Origin: Kitasatospora sp. MAP5-34
Lineage (GTDB): Bacteria > Actinomycetota > Actinomycetes > Streptomycetales > Streptomycetaceae
DNA length: 64,000 nucleotides
NCBI RefSeq assembly: GCF_029894335.1
Contig: NZ_JARXZC010000014.1
Coordinates: 1 to 64,000, forward strand
Direction: 5' to 3'
In this document: positions 21,010 through 28,706 of the stretch, in pieces
Numbering within the stretch: the stretch's first letter is position 1
Layout: the number at the start of each line of letters is the position of its first letter
Made by a program: the position numbers and the translations under genes
The notes under the pieces: generated by a model
Told to the model about the DNA's origin: nothing
Seen by the model: only the letters and a program-made list of their open reading frames with translations
The model's database searches: none

Positions 21010-22188
21010 GTGGTTGAGGCGGGCGGCGTGACGGGCAGTGCGACGGGCGGTGCCACGGATGGTTGGACCGGCGGGGTGGTCGGCGAGGTGGTCGGCAGTA
21101 GGGCGGAGCAGCTGCGGAGCAGCGGGCTGCGGCACGGCTGGACGACGGGCGCCTGCGCGACGGCGGCGACCGCCGCCGCGTACACCGCGCTGCTGACCGG
21201 CGAGTTCCCCGACCCGGTGACGATCACGCTGCCCAAGGGGCAGCGGCCCGCATTCGCGCTCGCCGCCGAGGAGTTGACGGAGTGTCAGGCCATGGCCGGC
21301 ATCGTGAAGGACGCCGGGGACGACCCGGACGTCACCCACGGCGCGCTGATCCGCTCGACGGTCCGGCTCGGGGAATGCGGCACCGGAGTGGTGTTCCGGG
21401 CGGGCCCCGGCGTGGGGACGGTCACCAAGGCCGGGCTGCCGCTCGCGGTCGGCGAACCCGCGATCAACCCGGTGCCCCGGCAGATGATCCGCGACGCCGT
21501 CGCTGGGATCGCGGCCCGGCACGGCGGCAGCGGGGACGTGGAGGTGGAGATCTCCGTCGACCACGGCGAGGAGATCGCCCGCTCCACCTGGAACCCGCGC
21601 CTCGGCATCCTCGGCGGGCTCTCGATCCTCGGTACCACCGGCATCGTCGTCCCGTACTCCTGCTCCGCCTGGATCGACTCGATCCGGCGTGGCATCGACG
21701 TGGCCCGCGCGGCGGGTCGCACGCATGTCGCCGGGTGCACCGGCTCGACGTCCGAGAAGGTCGCCGTCGCCGTGCACGGCCTGCCCGAGGACGCCCTGCT
21801 CGACATGGGCGACTTCGCGGGTGCGGTGCTCAAGTACCTCAAGCGCCACCCCGTGCCGAGGCTGACCGTCGCCGGGGGCTTCGCCAAGCTCTCCAAGCTC
21901 GCCGCCGGGCATCTCGACCTGCACTCCGCCCGCTCGCAGGTCGACAAGGGCTACCTGGCCGGCCTGGCCCGCGAGGGCGGCGCGGACGAGGCGTTGGTCG
22001 CCGCAGTCGCGGCCGCGAACACCGGTCTGGAGGCCGTGCAGCTGTGCTCGGCTGCCGGTGTGCCGCTCGGTGACTTGGTTGCTCAAGGTGCGAGGAGCAC
22101 CGCGCTCGGCGTTCTTCGGGGGTCGCCGGTCGAGGTGGACGTCATCTGTATCGATCGTGCGGGGGCCATCGTCGGACGAGCGGGTTAG
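21010..22188 (+). CDS. cbiD: Cobalt-precorrin-5B (C1)-methyltransferase CbiD
   Basis: C1-methylation and deacylation step of corrin synthesis. Evidence: LRHGWTTGACATAATAAAYTAL near residue 38, EISVDHGEEIARSTWNPRLGILGG, and VAGGFAKLSKLAAGHLDLHS. CbiD is the enzyme of the early-cobalt (anaerobic) pathway; the O2-dependent pathway normally uses the unrelated CobF, yet CobG and CobN here mark the aerobic route. The GTG at 21010 gives 392 residues; a GTG at 21028 is possible, and the first 30 residues are Gly/Val-rich and poorly conserved. It ends opposite cobM, with a long hairpin between them. Confidence 0.92.
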   Translation: MVEAGGVTGSATGGATDGWTGGVVGEVVGSRAEQLRSSGLRHGWTTGACATAATAAAYTALLTGEFPDPVTITLPKGQRPAFALAAEELTECQAMAGIVKDAGDDPDVTHGALIRSTVRLGECGTGVVFRAGPGVGTVTKAGLPLAVGEPAINPVPRQMIRDAVAGIAARHGGSGDVEVEISVDHGEEIARSTWNPRLGILGGLSILGTTGIVVPYSCSAWIDSIRRGIDVARAAGRTHVAGCTGSTSEKVAVAVHGLPEDALLDMGDFAGAVLKYLKRHPVPRLTVAGGFAKLSKLAAGHLDLHSARSQVDKGYLAGLAREGGADEALVAAVAAANTGLEAVQLCSAAGVPLGDLVAQGARSTALGVLRGSPVEVDVICIDRAGAIVGRAG

Positions 22189-22196
22189 CGGGGTGA

Positions 22197-22276
22197 CCAG
22201 GGGCGCGAGGGGCTGAACGATGCGGGAGAGCGCGGGTTGGCGCCTTCCGGTTTCGCGCAGTTCCCCGCGCCCCTGG
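22197..22276. terminator. Long hairpin between convergent cbiD and cobM
   Basis: CCAGGGGCGCG (22197-22207) pairs with CGCGCCCCTGG (22266-22276) across a 58-base interior that contains further GC-rich pairing. The right arm is part of the third copy of the short Streptomyces repeat. Its position between the two stops suggests bidirectional termination. Confidence 0.6.
22252..22274. repeat. Short Streptomyces-type repeat, copy 3
   Basis: 23 bp with core GCAGTTCCCCGCGCCCCT, identical to the copy at 12561-12583. It forms the distal arm of the hairpin between cbiD and cobM. Confidence 0.8.
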
Positions 22277-22295
22277 GGTACCCGATCCTGATCGG

Positions 22296-23054
22296 TCAGC
22301 TGCACGACTCGTGGGGCCGGTCGCGGTCGGTGGAGTAGAGGTGGCTGTCGCGGAACTGCTCTGCGGCGAGGGTGCGGCCGACCAGGATGACGGCGGTGCG
22401 CAGGACGCCCGACTCCTTCACCTGCGCGGCGATGTCGCCCAGGGTCCCGCGCAGGACCAGTTCGTCCGGGCGGCTGGCCATCGCGACCACGGCGGCCGGG
22501 CAGTCGGCGCCGTAGTACGGCAGCAGCTCCTCGACGACGCTCTCCACGTAGCGGGTCGCCAGGTGCAGCACCAGCAGTGCGCCGCTACGGCCGAGGGTGG
22601 CGAGGTCCTCGCCCTCGGGCATCGGGGTGGCCTGGCGGGCGACGCGGGTCAGGATCACCGTCTGACCCACCGTCGGGATGGTCAGCTCGCGCTTCAGCGC
22701 GGCAGCGGCGGCGGCGAAGGCGGGTACCCCCGGGACGACGTCGTACGGGATGCCGACGGCGTCGAGCCGCCGCATCTGCTCGGCGACGGCGCTGAACACC
22801 GACGGGTCGCCGGAGTGCAGCCGGGCGACGTCGTGGCCCTCCGCGTGGGCCCGGACCAGCTCGGCGATGATCTGGTCGAGGTTGAGGTCGGCGGTGTCGA
22901 TCAGCCGGGCGTCCGGGCGGCACTCGGCCAGCAGCTCGCGCGGGACCAGGCTGCCCGCGTACAGGCAGACCCCGCTGGCGGCCAGGATGCGCTGCCCGCG
23001 CAGGGTGATCAGGTCGGCGGCGCCGGGGCCGGCCCCGATGAAGTGGACGGTCAC
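22296..23054 (-). CDS. cobM: Precorrin-4 C11-methyltransferase CobM
   Basis: SAM-dependent C11 methylation of precorrin-4. The 252 residues begin MTVHFIGAGPGAADLITLRG (SAM site) and continue with VCLYAGSLVPRELL, VARLHSGDPSVFSAVAEQM and VVPGVPAFAAAAAAL. The GTG at 23054 has AGGAGA eight bases upstream. Much longer readings in this frame are antisense to cobL. It is the second gene of the cobL-cobM operon, 23 bp after cobL. Confidence 0.95.
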   Translation of the reverse strand: MTVHFIGAGPGAADLITLRGQRILAASGVCLYAGSLVPRELLAECRPDARLIDTADLNLDQIIAELVRAHAEGHDVARLHSGDPSVFSAVAEQMRRLDAVGIPYDVVPGVPAFAAAAAALKRELTIPTVGQTVILTRVARQATPMPEGEDLATLGRSGALLVLHLATRYVESVVEELLPYYGADCPAAVVAMASRPDELVLRGTLGDIAAQVKESGVLRTAVILVGRTLAAEQFRDSHLYSTDRDRPHESCS

Positions 23055-23077
23055 TGGTCTTCTCCTAGGGGTAGGGC

Positions 23078-24355
23078 TTACGGCGAGGGCTTTACGGCGG
23101 ACCACTGGGTGACCGCCATCGCCTGCCGCCAGCCGGTGAAGCCTCCGACGGGTACCGCGTGTGCGACCGCCAGCCGCAGCAACTCGCCGCCGTGGCGGTG
23201 GTACCACTCGGTCAGCAGCGCCTCGGACTCGAGCGTCACCGTGTTGGCGACCAGTCGGCCGCCCGGTCGCAGCGCGTCCCAGCAGGCCGCCAGCAGCCCG
23301 GGCGCGGTCAGCCCGCCGCCGATGAACACCGCGTCGGGGGTCGGCAGGCCCGCGAGCGCGTCGGGGGCCGGGCCGGTGACGACCTGAAGCCTCGGCACGC
23401 CCAGGGCGGCCGCGTTCCGGCCGATCCGCTCGGCTCGGACGGGGTCGCGCTCCACGCTGACGGCCCGGCACTCGCGGTGCGACCGCAGCCACTCGATCGC
23501 GATGCTGCCCGAGCCGCCGCCGACGTCCCAGAGCAGCTCGCCCGGTACGGGCGCGAGGGTGGCCAGGGTCGCGGCGCGGATGTGACGCTTGGTGAGCTGC
23601 CCGTCCGACTCGTACGCGTCGTCCGGCAGCCCGGGCACGAGCGAGCGGCGGGGTGCCTCGGGGGCGGCCGCGCACTGGACGGCGACGAGGTTGAGCGGGT
23701 CGCCGGGCGGGTGGGGCCAGCCGTCGGCGGGGCCCTCGTACCGGCGCTCGGCCGGGCCGCCGAGCTGCTCGAGCACCTGCAGCCGACTGGGACCGTAGCC
23801 GCGTTCGGTGAGCAGGGCGGCGACGGCGGCGGGCGTCGTGGCATCCGCGCTGAGCACCAGCAGGCGGCGGCCGGGGTGCAGCGCGAGGGCGAGTGAGTCC
23901 AGCGGCCGCCCGACCAGGCTCACCATCTCGGTGTCCTCCAGCGGCCAGCCGAGCCGGGCGCAGGCGTACGAGACGGAGGAGGGGTGCGGCAGGACCCGCA
24001 GCCGGTCGGGGCCGACGGTCTCGGCGAGGGCGCGGCCGATGCCGAAGAACATCGGGTCGCCGCTGGCCAGGACGGCGAGGCGTTGCCCGGCGTGCGCGGC
24101 GAGCAGTCCGGCCACGGCGGGCCGGAGCGGGGACGGCCAGGGCACCCGTGCGGCGGGCACCTCGGGCGGCAGCAGGTCGAGCTGGCGCGGCGCGCCCAGC
24201 ACGGCGTCGGCTTCGCGCAGCGCGTCGCGGGAGGTGTCGGCGAGGCCGGGCCAGCCGTCGGCGCCGATCCCGACGACGCTGATCGGGTGGGTCGGGCGGG
24301 CCGGGGGGTGGTCCATCGGGTCGTCCGGTGGCACCGGGGCTGCGGCGGTGGCCAA
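23078..24355 (-). CDS. cobL: Precorrin-6Y C5,15-methyltransferase (decarboxylating) CobL
   Basis: Fusion of a CbiE-type C5 methylase (residues about 23-215; ISVVGIGADGWPG, LASGDPMFFGIG) and a CbiT-type C15 methylase/decarboxylase (about 235-425; ELLWDVGGGSGSIAIEWLRS, AVFIGGGLTAPGLL). It converts dihydro-precorrin-6 to precorrin-8X, the CobH substrate. The TTG at 24355 is supported by GAGGAG seven bases upstream; an ATG at 24316 would shorten the non-conserved leader. Confidence 0.95.
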   Translation of the reverse strand: MATAAAPVPPDDPMDHPPARPTHPISVVGIGADGWPGLADTSRDALREADAVLGAPRQLDLLPPEVPAARVPWPSPLRPAVAGLLAAHAGQRLAVLASGDPMFFGIGRALAETVGPDRLRVLPHPSSVSYACARLGWPLEDTEMVSLVGRPLDSLALALHPGRRLLVLSADATTPAAVAALLTERGYGPSRLQVLEQLGGPAERRYEGPADGWPHPPGDPLNLVAVQCAAAPEAPRRSLVPGLPDDAYESDGQLTKRHIRAATLATLAPVPGELLWDVGGGSGSIAIEWLRSHRECRAVSVERDPVRAERIGRNAAALGVPRLQVVTGPAPDALAGLPTPDAVFIGGGLTAPGLLAACWDALRPGGRLVANTVTLESEALLTEWYHRHGGELLRLAVAHAVPVGGFTGWRQAMAVTQWSAVKPSP

Positions 24356-24507
24356 CGGGTACTCCTCGGGTCCTCGCAGGTCGGAATGGGCAGCCGCAGC
24401 CTACCTGGGGGTACCGGTGGCGGGGTTGGGCGGCCGGGGAGAACCCGCGTGGGCCGGATGCGGGTCGGTGTTTGTTCGTGGCAGCTGCAGACTGTCGGAC
24501 ACATCTT

Positions 24508-24525
24508 GTCGATATGGTCGATATG
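24508..24525. promoter_or_regulatory. 9-bp tandem repeat upstream of the WXG gene
   Basis: GTCGATATG occurs twice back to back about 55 bp before the WXG100-like start, in a locally AT-richer part of the 224-bp cobL/WXG divergent region. It could be a regulator site or promoter element; nothing else in the region stands out. Confidence 0.35.
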
Positions 24526-24579
24526 ATTGTCGGTCGACGCACGGCCGGCTGGTCGATCGGGTACGGGGGATGATCGCGA

Positions 24580-24861
24580 ATGAGCTTTTTCGGGGAGCTG
24601 GGCAAGGACCTGGAGGGCCTGGTCTCGGATGCCCCACTCGGCGGCATACGGGCCGAGCTGGAGGCGCTGGCCACCCAAGTGGGTGATATCTCCAAGGAGT
24701 TGGACCACGCCAGGGGATCGGTGCAGTGGACGGGTGCGGCGGCTGACGCCTTCCACGCGCACGCTGCGCAGCGCATCAAGGACCTGCACGACCTCGTCCG
24801 GGAGCTGGACGGCGCGGCAGCGGCGGCAGGTGCTGTGGTCGTCGTGGGCGGTCTGCTCTGA
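24580..24861 (+). CDS. WXG100-like small helical protein
   Basis: 93 residues with the two-helix hairpin layout of ESX/type VII substrates. The turn motif is WTG in GSVQWTGAAADAFHAHAAQRI (about 46-66), with heptad-like amphipathic helices on both sides and no signal peptide. The C-terminus ends in a short hydrophobic stretch (AAAAAGAVVVVGGLL) rather than the usual YxxxD/E tail. A transglycosylase gene with a similar N-terminal helical region starts 54 bp downstream, so the two probably form a secreted pair. No ESX ATPase or membrane component is in the window. Confidence 0.7.
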   Translation: MSFFGELGKDLEGLVSDAPLGGIRAELEALATQVGDISKELDHARGSVQWTGAAADAFHAHAAQRIKDLHDLVRELDGAAAAAGAVVVVGGLL

Positions 24862-24915
24862 CGGTCCGTCCGTCCAGAAAATCTGTGCCGGTAATCAACG
24901 GGGGGATCAACGAAT

Positions 24916-25809
24916 ATGTCAGGCGGACAGCAGTACCGGGTGTCCCCGGAGCAGCTCGACCAACTCGCCGCCGGCTGGCAGGCCGAGGCGGCCAAGCTCC
25001 AGCAGGTGGCCCAGAAGGTCGAGTCGGTTCTCGGTGAGTTCGGGCGGGCCGAGCTCACCACGCTGATCAGCCGGGGGTTGCTCGCTGCCGAGGCGGTGGT
25101 GCTGGCCGAACGCCTGGTCAAGGAGGCCGGAGAGACGGCGGGCACGCTCGCCGCCGCGCTGCATCAGGATGCCACGGGGATCACGCAGTGCGCCAACAAC
25201 TACCGCGAGGCCGACGAGGAGGCCGGAAGGCACCTGCATGACGGGCAGGGGTCCGGGTCGGTCGTACCGCCCAAGCAGCCGACGGGCCCGGGCGGCCCGG
25301 GTGCTTCGGGCGGCTCGGGTGGTTCGGGTGCTCCCGGGCACGGGGGCCATGGCGGGCAGCACGGTGGTCAGGGTGCCAGTGGCGGCGGTGGTGCCAGTGG
25401 TGGCGGTGATGGCTCGCAGGCTCCGCTGCCGAAGGGAAACTACGCCAACCGCGAGCAGGTCATGGCGTGGATCAACCAGGCGTTCGACATCCTGAAGGCC
25501 AACGGGGTGCCGGCCGACAAGCTCAACGCCGAGGGCGTGCTGCTGATGATCGAGAACGAGTCGAGCGGCAACCCGGAGGCCGTCAACAACTGGGACAGCA
25601 ACGCCAGGGCCGGCCACCCGTCCAAGGGGCTGATGCAGACCATCGACTCGACCTTCGACTCGAACAAGCTCCCCGGCCACAACGACATCTACAACCCGGT
25701 GGACAACATCATCGCCGGGACCCGCTATGCGCTGGGCCGTTACGGATCGATCGACAACGTGCCCGGCGTGAAGGCGGTCAGCGAGGGGAAGAAGTACGTC
25801 GGTTACTGA
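24916..25809 (+). CDS. Lytic transglycosylase with WXG-type N-terminal domain
   Basis: 297 residues in three parts. Residues 1-105 are alpha-helical (YRVSPEQLDQLAAGWQAEAAKLQQVAQKV) and resemble a WXG/EspA-type secretion domain without a signal peptide. Residues about 108-172 are a Gly/Ser/Pro linker. Residues about 180-297 are an SLT domain with the catalytic Glu in LLMIENESSGNPEAVNNWD, followed by GLMQTIDSTF and YNPVDNIIAGTRYAL. Predicted to cleave peptidoglycan outside the membrane, perhaps delivered by a type VII system with the WXG100-like partner. The 3' end overlaps the convergent PucR gene by seven bases. Confidence 0.85.
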   Translation: MSGGQQYRVSPEQLDQLAAGWQAEAAKLQQVAQKVESVLGEFGRAELTTLISRGLLAAEAVVLAERLVKEAGETAGTLAAALHQDATGITQCANNYREADEEAGRHLHDGQGSGSVVPPKQPTGPGGPGASGGSGGSGAPGHGGHGGQHGGQGASGGGGASGGGDGSQAPLPKGNYANREQVMAWINQAFDILKANGVPADKLNAEGVLLMIENESSGNPEAVNNWDSNARAGHPSKGLMQTIDSTFDSNKLPGHNDIYNPVDNIIAGTRYALGRYGSIDNVPGVKAVSEGKKYVGY

Positions 25810-27113
25810 CTCCCGGGGGGACGCTTGAAGGGACCTTCGCGAGTCGGGCCTTCGCGAGTGGGGCTTTCACGACTGGGACCTGCGCGAGTGGGGCCTTCAC
25901 GAGAGGTCGGGGTGCGCTTGTTCTCGTTCAGGTGGAGGGCCCGGAGGGCGACCTCGGTGGCGAACCGGTCGTCGGGGTCGGCCAGTTGGTCGCCGAAGGT
26001 GCGGTCCAGGAGGCGCATGCGGTAGCGGACGGTCTGGGGGTGGACGCCGAGGATCCCGGCCATCTGGACGGCCGTGCCACGGGTGGTCAGCCAGGTCCGC
26101 AGGGTGTCGATCAGGCGGTGCTGCTGGGTCGGGGTCAGGCCGGTCAGCGGGCTGAGGTAGCGGTCGGCCAACTGCCTGATCAGGCCGGGATCACCGAGCA
26201 GCCAGAGCGGCAACAGGTGGTCCTCGCAGTGGGCGACCGGCTGGGCGTCGATCAGTCCGGCCTCCGCGAGGGAGAGGGTGTGGCGGGCCCAGCGCAGTGA
26301 GTCCGCCGCCTCACTCAGCGGAGTGGTGAGCCCGACGGCCGCCCGGCAGCCGGTGAGCGCGGTCTGCAGCGAGTCGCGTCGTCGGTCGTCCAGCGGGCCG
26401 GGGATCAGCAAGTGCGGTTCCGGGTCGGCGAAGTCGAGCAGGATGTCCTTGTCCAGAGCCGTCCTGGACGGGGTGTTCTCGACCCGCAGGGCGACCAGGG
26501 TGACCTCCTGCGGCAGCGGCCACCCGGCGTGCTCCGCGAGTTCGGCGAGTGCACTGCGGGCCACGGACGACCCGGTCAGGATCCGGCGCAGCAGCCGTCT
26601 GCGTCGGTTGTCCGGCTCCTCGCCGAGCTCGGCCATTGCCTGTAGGTAGCCCTCGCGCGACAGTTCGGCGATGTCGCCCATGTACGCGAAGAGCGCGTCG
26701 GCGAAGGCGAGCATGACGGTGACGGACAGGTTGTAGCGCTTGCCGACGGTCCGCACCCGCCGCAGGGCGACCTGGCAGCCGATCCGGTACGCGGCCTGGA
26801 GCATGTCCAGGCTCCGCCCCTCGTACGCCTCGAACCGTCCGAAACGGCGGCAGATCTCGTCGCGTAACGAGGTGGTCGCCGTCGGGGCCGCGATCTGGTC
26901 GACGAAGGTCGCGATGTTCTGCTCGATGCCGACCCGGATCACCCGGGCGTTCGGGCCGTCCAGCAGCTGTGCGTACTCGGGGATGGCCGCGACGATCTCG
27001 GACGCCATCTCCTTGAGCAGGCTGGGTAGTTCGGGCCGCATGATCGCGGCGAACTCGCGCGGGATCGGTCCCAGCGGATCGGCGTGCTCGGAGGTCTGTC
27101 TCGCTACGGCCAT
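25803..27113 (-). CDS. PucR family transcriptional regulator
   Basis: 436 residues with the CdaR/PucR plan: N-terminal sensor region (residues 15-165), a central GGDEF-like domain, and a C-terminal HTH (about 345-395; LIDTLRTWLTTRGTAVQMAGILGVHPQTVRYRMRLLDRTF). After the HTH comes an unusual tail of five pentapeptides (SREGP/TRAGP/SRESP/TREGP/TREGP) encoded by a 15-bp tandem repeat. It is divergent from the secreted protein at 27688 and upstream of the mce operon, so a role in regulating that locus is possible but unproven. Confidence 0.88.
   Translation of the reverse strand: MAVARQTSEHADPLGPIPREFAAIMRPELPSLLKEMASEIVAAIPEYAQLLDGPNARVIRVGIEQNIATFVDQIAAPTATTSLRDEICRRFGRFEAYEGRSLDMLQAAYRIGCQVALRRVRTVGKRYNLSVTVMLAFADALFAYMGDIAELSREGYLQAMAELGEEPDNRRRRLLRRILTGSSVARSALAELAEHAGWPLPQEVTLVALRVENTPSRTALDKDILLDFADPEPHLLIPGPLDDRRRDSLQTALTGCRAAVGLTTPLSEAADSLRWARHTLSLAEAGLIDAQPVAHCEDHLLPLWLLGDPGLIRQLADRYLSPLTGLTPTQQHRLIDTLRTWLTTRGTAVQMAGILGVHPQTVRYRMRLLDRTFGDQLADPDDRFATEVALRALHLNENKRTPTSREGPTRAGPSRESPTREGPTREGPFKRPPGSQ
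25830..25904. repeat. 15-bp tandem repeat, five units, in the PucR 3' end
   Basis: Five consecutive 15-bp units (25830-, 25845-, 25860-, 25875-, 25890-) of the type GGGRCCTTCGCGAGT with a few substitutions each. Read on the - strand they encode charged pentapeptides at the regulator's C-terminus. The period is a multiple of three, so copy-number change would keep the frame. Confidence 0.9.
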
Positions 27114-27687
27114 GCGTGTCCCCCTGACTCTCCGACGACGTGGGGGCCGCCGACCGGTCCGGGTGGGGGACAGGGCGGGTCCGCTGCGGTCGCAGGCGTC
27201 GGAGGCATCGGTAACGAGCGCGCGCCCCGACGCGCCGGGGTGGGGGAGCGGCGGACCCGGCGAGGCGCGTAGCGTACAAACTCATGCTGGCTCGGTGAAA
27301 GATAGACCACCAAGTCACCCCGGCGCAGCACCCGTGACAAGGAAACCTTCCGGTCGGCCGCTGCTCCGCCCCGGCCGGCTGCCGACCGGCGCTCGGGAGC
27401 GGTGCTCATTTCCTTATAAGGGCGAAGTCTGTTCTGTTGCTTGGGAGATAAAAAAATACCCGAGAGTAAGGTCGCGCGCGGAATCTCCGACGGGACTGTT
27501 GCGCGGCCCAGTTACTGATGCGTAACGTCCCGTTCCATGACGGTGGCCGAGTGGATTCGGCGCAACGTCCCAGGTGGCGAGCCACGATCGGAATTCCCTG
27601 CGGCGACCGTGAGCGGGTTTCGGTTTATCAGGTGCGTCAACTCCCGAACAACGTCAAACCACGTCAACTCCCAGAGAGGATCAGCAC
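27114..27687. promoter_or_regulatory. 574-bp divergent regulatory region
   Basis: Lies between the PucR gene (-) and the secreted protein gene (+). Around 27410-27470 it becomes AT-rich (TTCCTTATAAGG; GATAAAAAAATACC), unlike the rest of the window. From 27490 to 27533 an ACGGGAC...GTCCCGT stem with one bulge encloses a shorter GTTAC/GTAAC dyad, and a related CAACGTCCC recurs near 27562. These are candidate operator or 5'-leader structures. I see no gene here with coding bias. Confidence 0.5.
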
Positions 27688-28311
27688 GTGCACAAGCTGA
27701 CCAAGAGCACCATGGTTGCCGCCGCCGCACTCACCGCGGCGCTCGGACTCACCGCTGGTTCGGCCTCGGCGTCCGGCACCTGGACGGCCACCCCCGGCGG
27801 GGCGTGGACCGCGAAGGCGAGCTCGCCCAAGCTGACCGACACCTCGACCGGCACGCAGCTGAGTTGCTCCTCCTCCAGCGCGGCGGGCACGCTCCACAGC
27901 GGCTCGGGCCTCTCCGGCACCGGCATCTCCTCCATCACCTCGGTGGCCTGGACCAGCTGCTCCGGCCCGTTCGGCATCACCTTCTCGGTGACCGCCAACG
28001 GCCTGCCGTGGGCCCTCAACGCGGTGAGCTACAACTCCTCCACCGGCGTGACCACCGGCACCATATCGGGGGTCAAGGCCCACATCAGCGGCGCCGGCTG
28101 CACGGCGGACTTCGCCGGCACCAGCAGCACCAGCCCCGCCACCCTCACCGGCACCTACACCAACTCCAGCCACACGCTGAGCCTCAGCGGCGGGAACCTG
28201 CACGCGTACAACGTCTCGGGATCCTGCCTCGGTCTGCTCAACACCGGGGACTCCGCGACCTACGTCGCCAACTACGTCCTCGCCGGATCGCAGACGATCA
28301 CCTCGCCGTGA
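27688..28311 (+). CDS. Secreted Ser/Thr/Gly-rich protein of unknown function
   Basis: 207 residues with a Sec signal peptide (MHKLTKSTMVAAAALTAALGLTAGSASA, cleavage after about 28). The mature part is low in charge and rich in Ser, Thr and Gly, with cysteines near 53, 92, 132 and 174 that could form disulfides, suggesting a beta-rich extracellular protein. GTG start with AGAGAGGA upstream. It precedes the secreted protein and mce operon on the same strand after a 395-bp gap, so co-regulation is possible. I do not recognise the family. Confidence 0.8.
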   Translation: MHKLTKSTMVAAAALTAALGLTAGSASASGTWTATPGGAWTAKASSPKLTDTSTGTQLSCSSSSAAGTLHSGSGLSGTGISSITSVAWTSCSGPFGITFSVTANGLPWALNAVSYNSSTGVTTGTISGVKAHISGAGCTADFAGTSSTSPATLTGTYTNSSHTLSLSGGNLHAYNVSGSCLGLLNTGDSATYVANYVLAGSQTITSP

Positions 28312-28365
28312 TCTGAACCGTGCTCTGAGCCGTCATCTGAGCCGTGATCTGAGCCGTGATCTGAA
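28306..28365. repeat. 12-bp tandem repeat, five units, spanning a stop codon
   Basis: Five adjacent units of CCGTGATCTGAG-type sequence (starts 28306, 28318, 28330, 28342, 28354) with one or two substitutions per unit. The first unit contains the TGA of the secreted-protein gene and each following unit repeats an in-frame TGA, giving multiple stops in tandem. Confidence 0.9.
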
Positions 28366-28706
28366 CACCCGCACGGCGGAGGGGACTTCGTGACCCGGGC
28401 TCCCGGGCTGCGAGGTCCCTGTCGCTTGCCCGGCTGCCTGCCTGACGGCCTGCCCGGGTTGCTCAGTGGAGGACAATCCTCCGCTACGGATTTGTCATCC
28501 GGTGACAAGAAATCCGAGCGGGGTGAGATCGCGGAACATTCCTGTGTTCGATCACTTGTCGCTGCTTGTTACCGGCCCGTATCGTCCTGCGTCCCGAACG
28601 AATTCGCCCAGGAACCATCGCCCGCCGGAGAATCACGCCCGCCGGATCACGCTCGGCGGAACACCCGTAGCGAGTCACGCCCAGACCGAGGCCGAGGAGT
28701 GCAGCG
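28366..28706. promoter_or_regulatory. Upstream region of the mce-linked secreted protein
   Basis: About 340 bp without a supported gene. The main structure is a hairpin at 28487-28516: TTGTCA and TGACAA around TCCGG, extended by CGGAT/ATCCG with a small bulge. It may terminate transcription from the upstream gene or act as an operator. The GAGGAG at about 28695 is the ribosome site of the gene at 28707. Confidence 0.5.

Noticed and set aside
24356..24579. Possible second cobalamin riboswitch upstream of cobL
   Set aside because: No B12 box or CCCGCCACTG-type block on the cobL strand.
22296..25145. A 949-codon - strand frame covering cobM and beyond
   Set aside because: Only the last 252 codons (CobM, from the GTG at 23054 with its own ribosome site) encode a recognisable protein; the rest is out-of-frame with cobL and antisense to the WXG genes.
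27537..28316. A 259-codon frame overlapping the secreted protein at 27688
   Set aside because: His/Arg/Gln-rich translation without signal peptide or domain; the frame starting at 27688 has a signal peptide and ribosome site.
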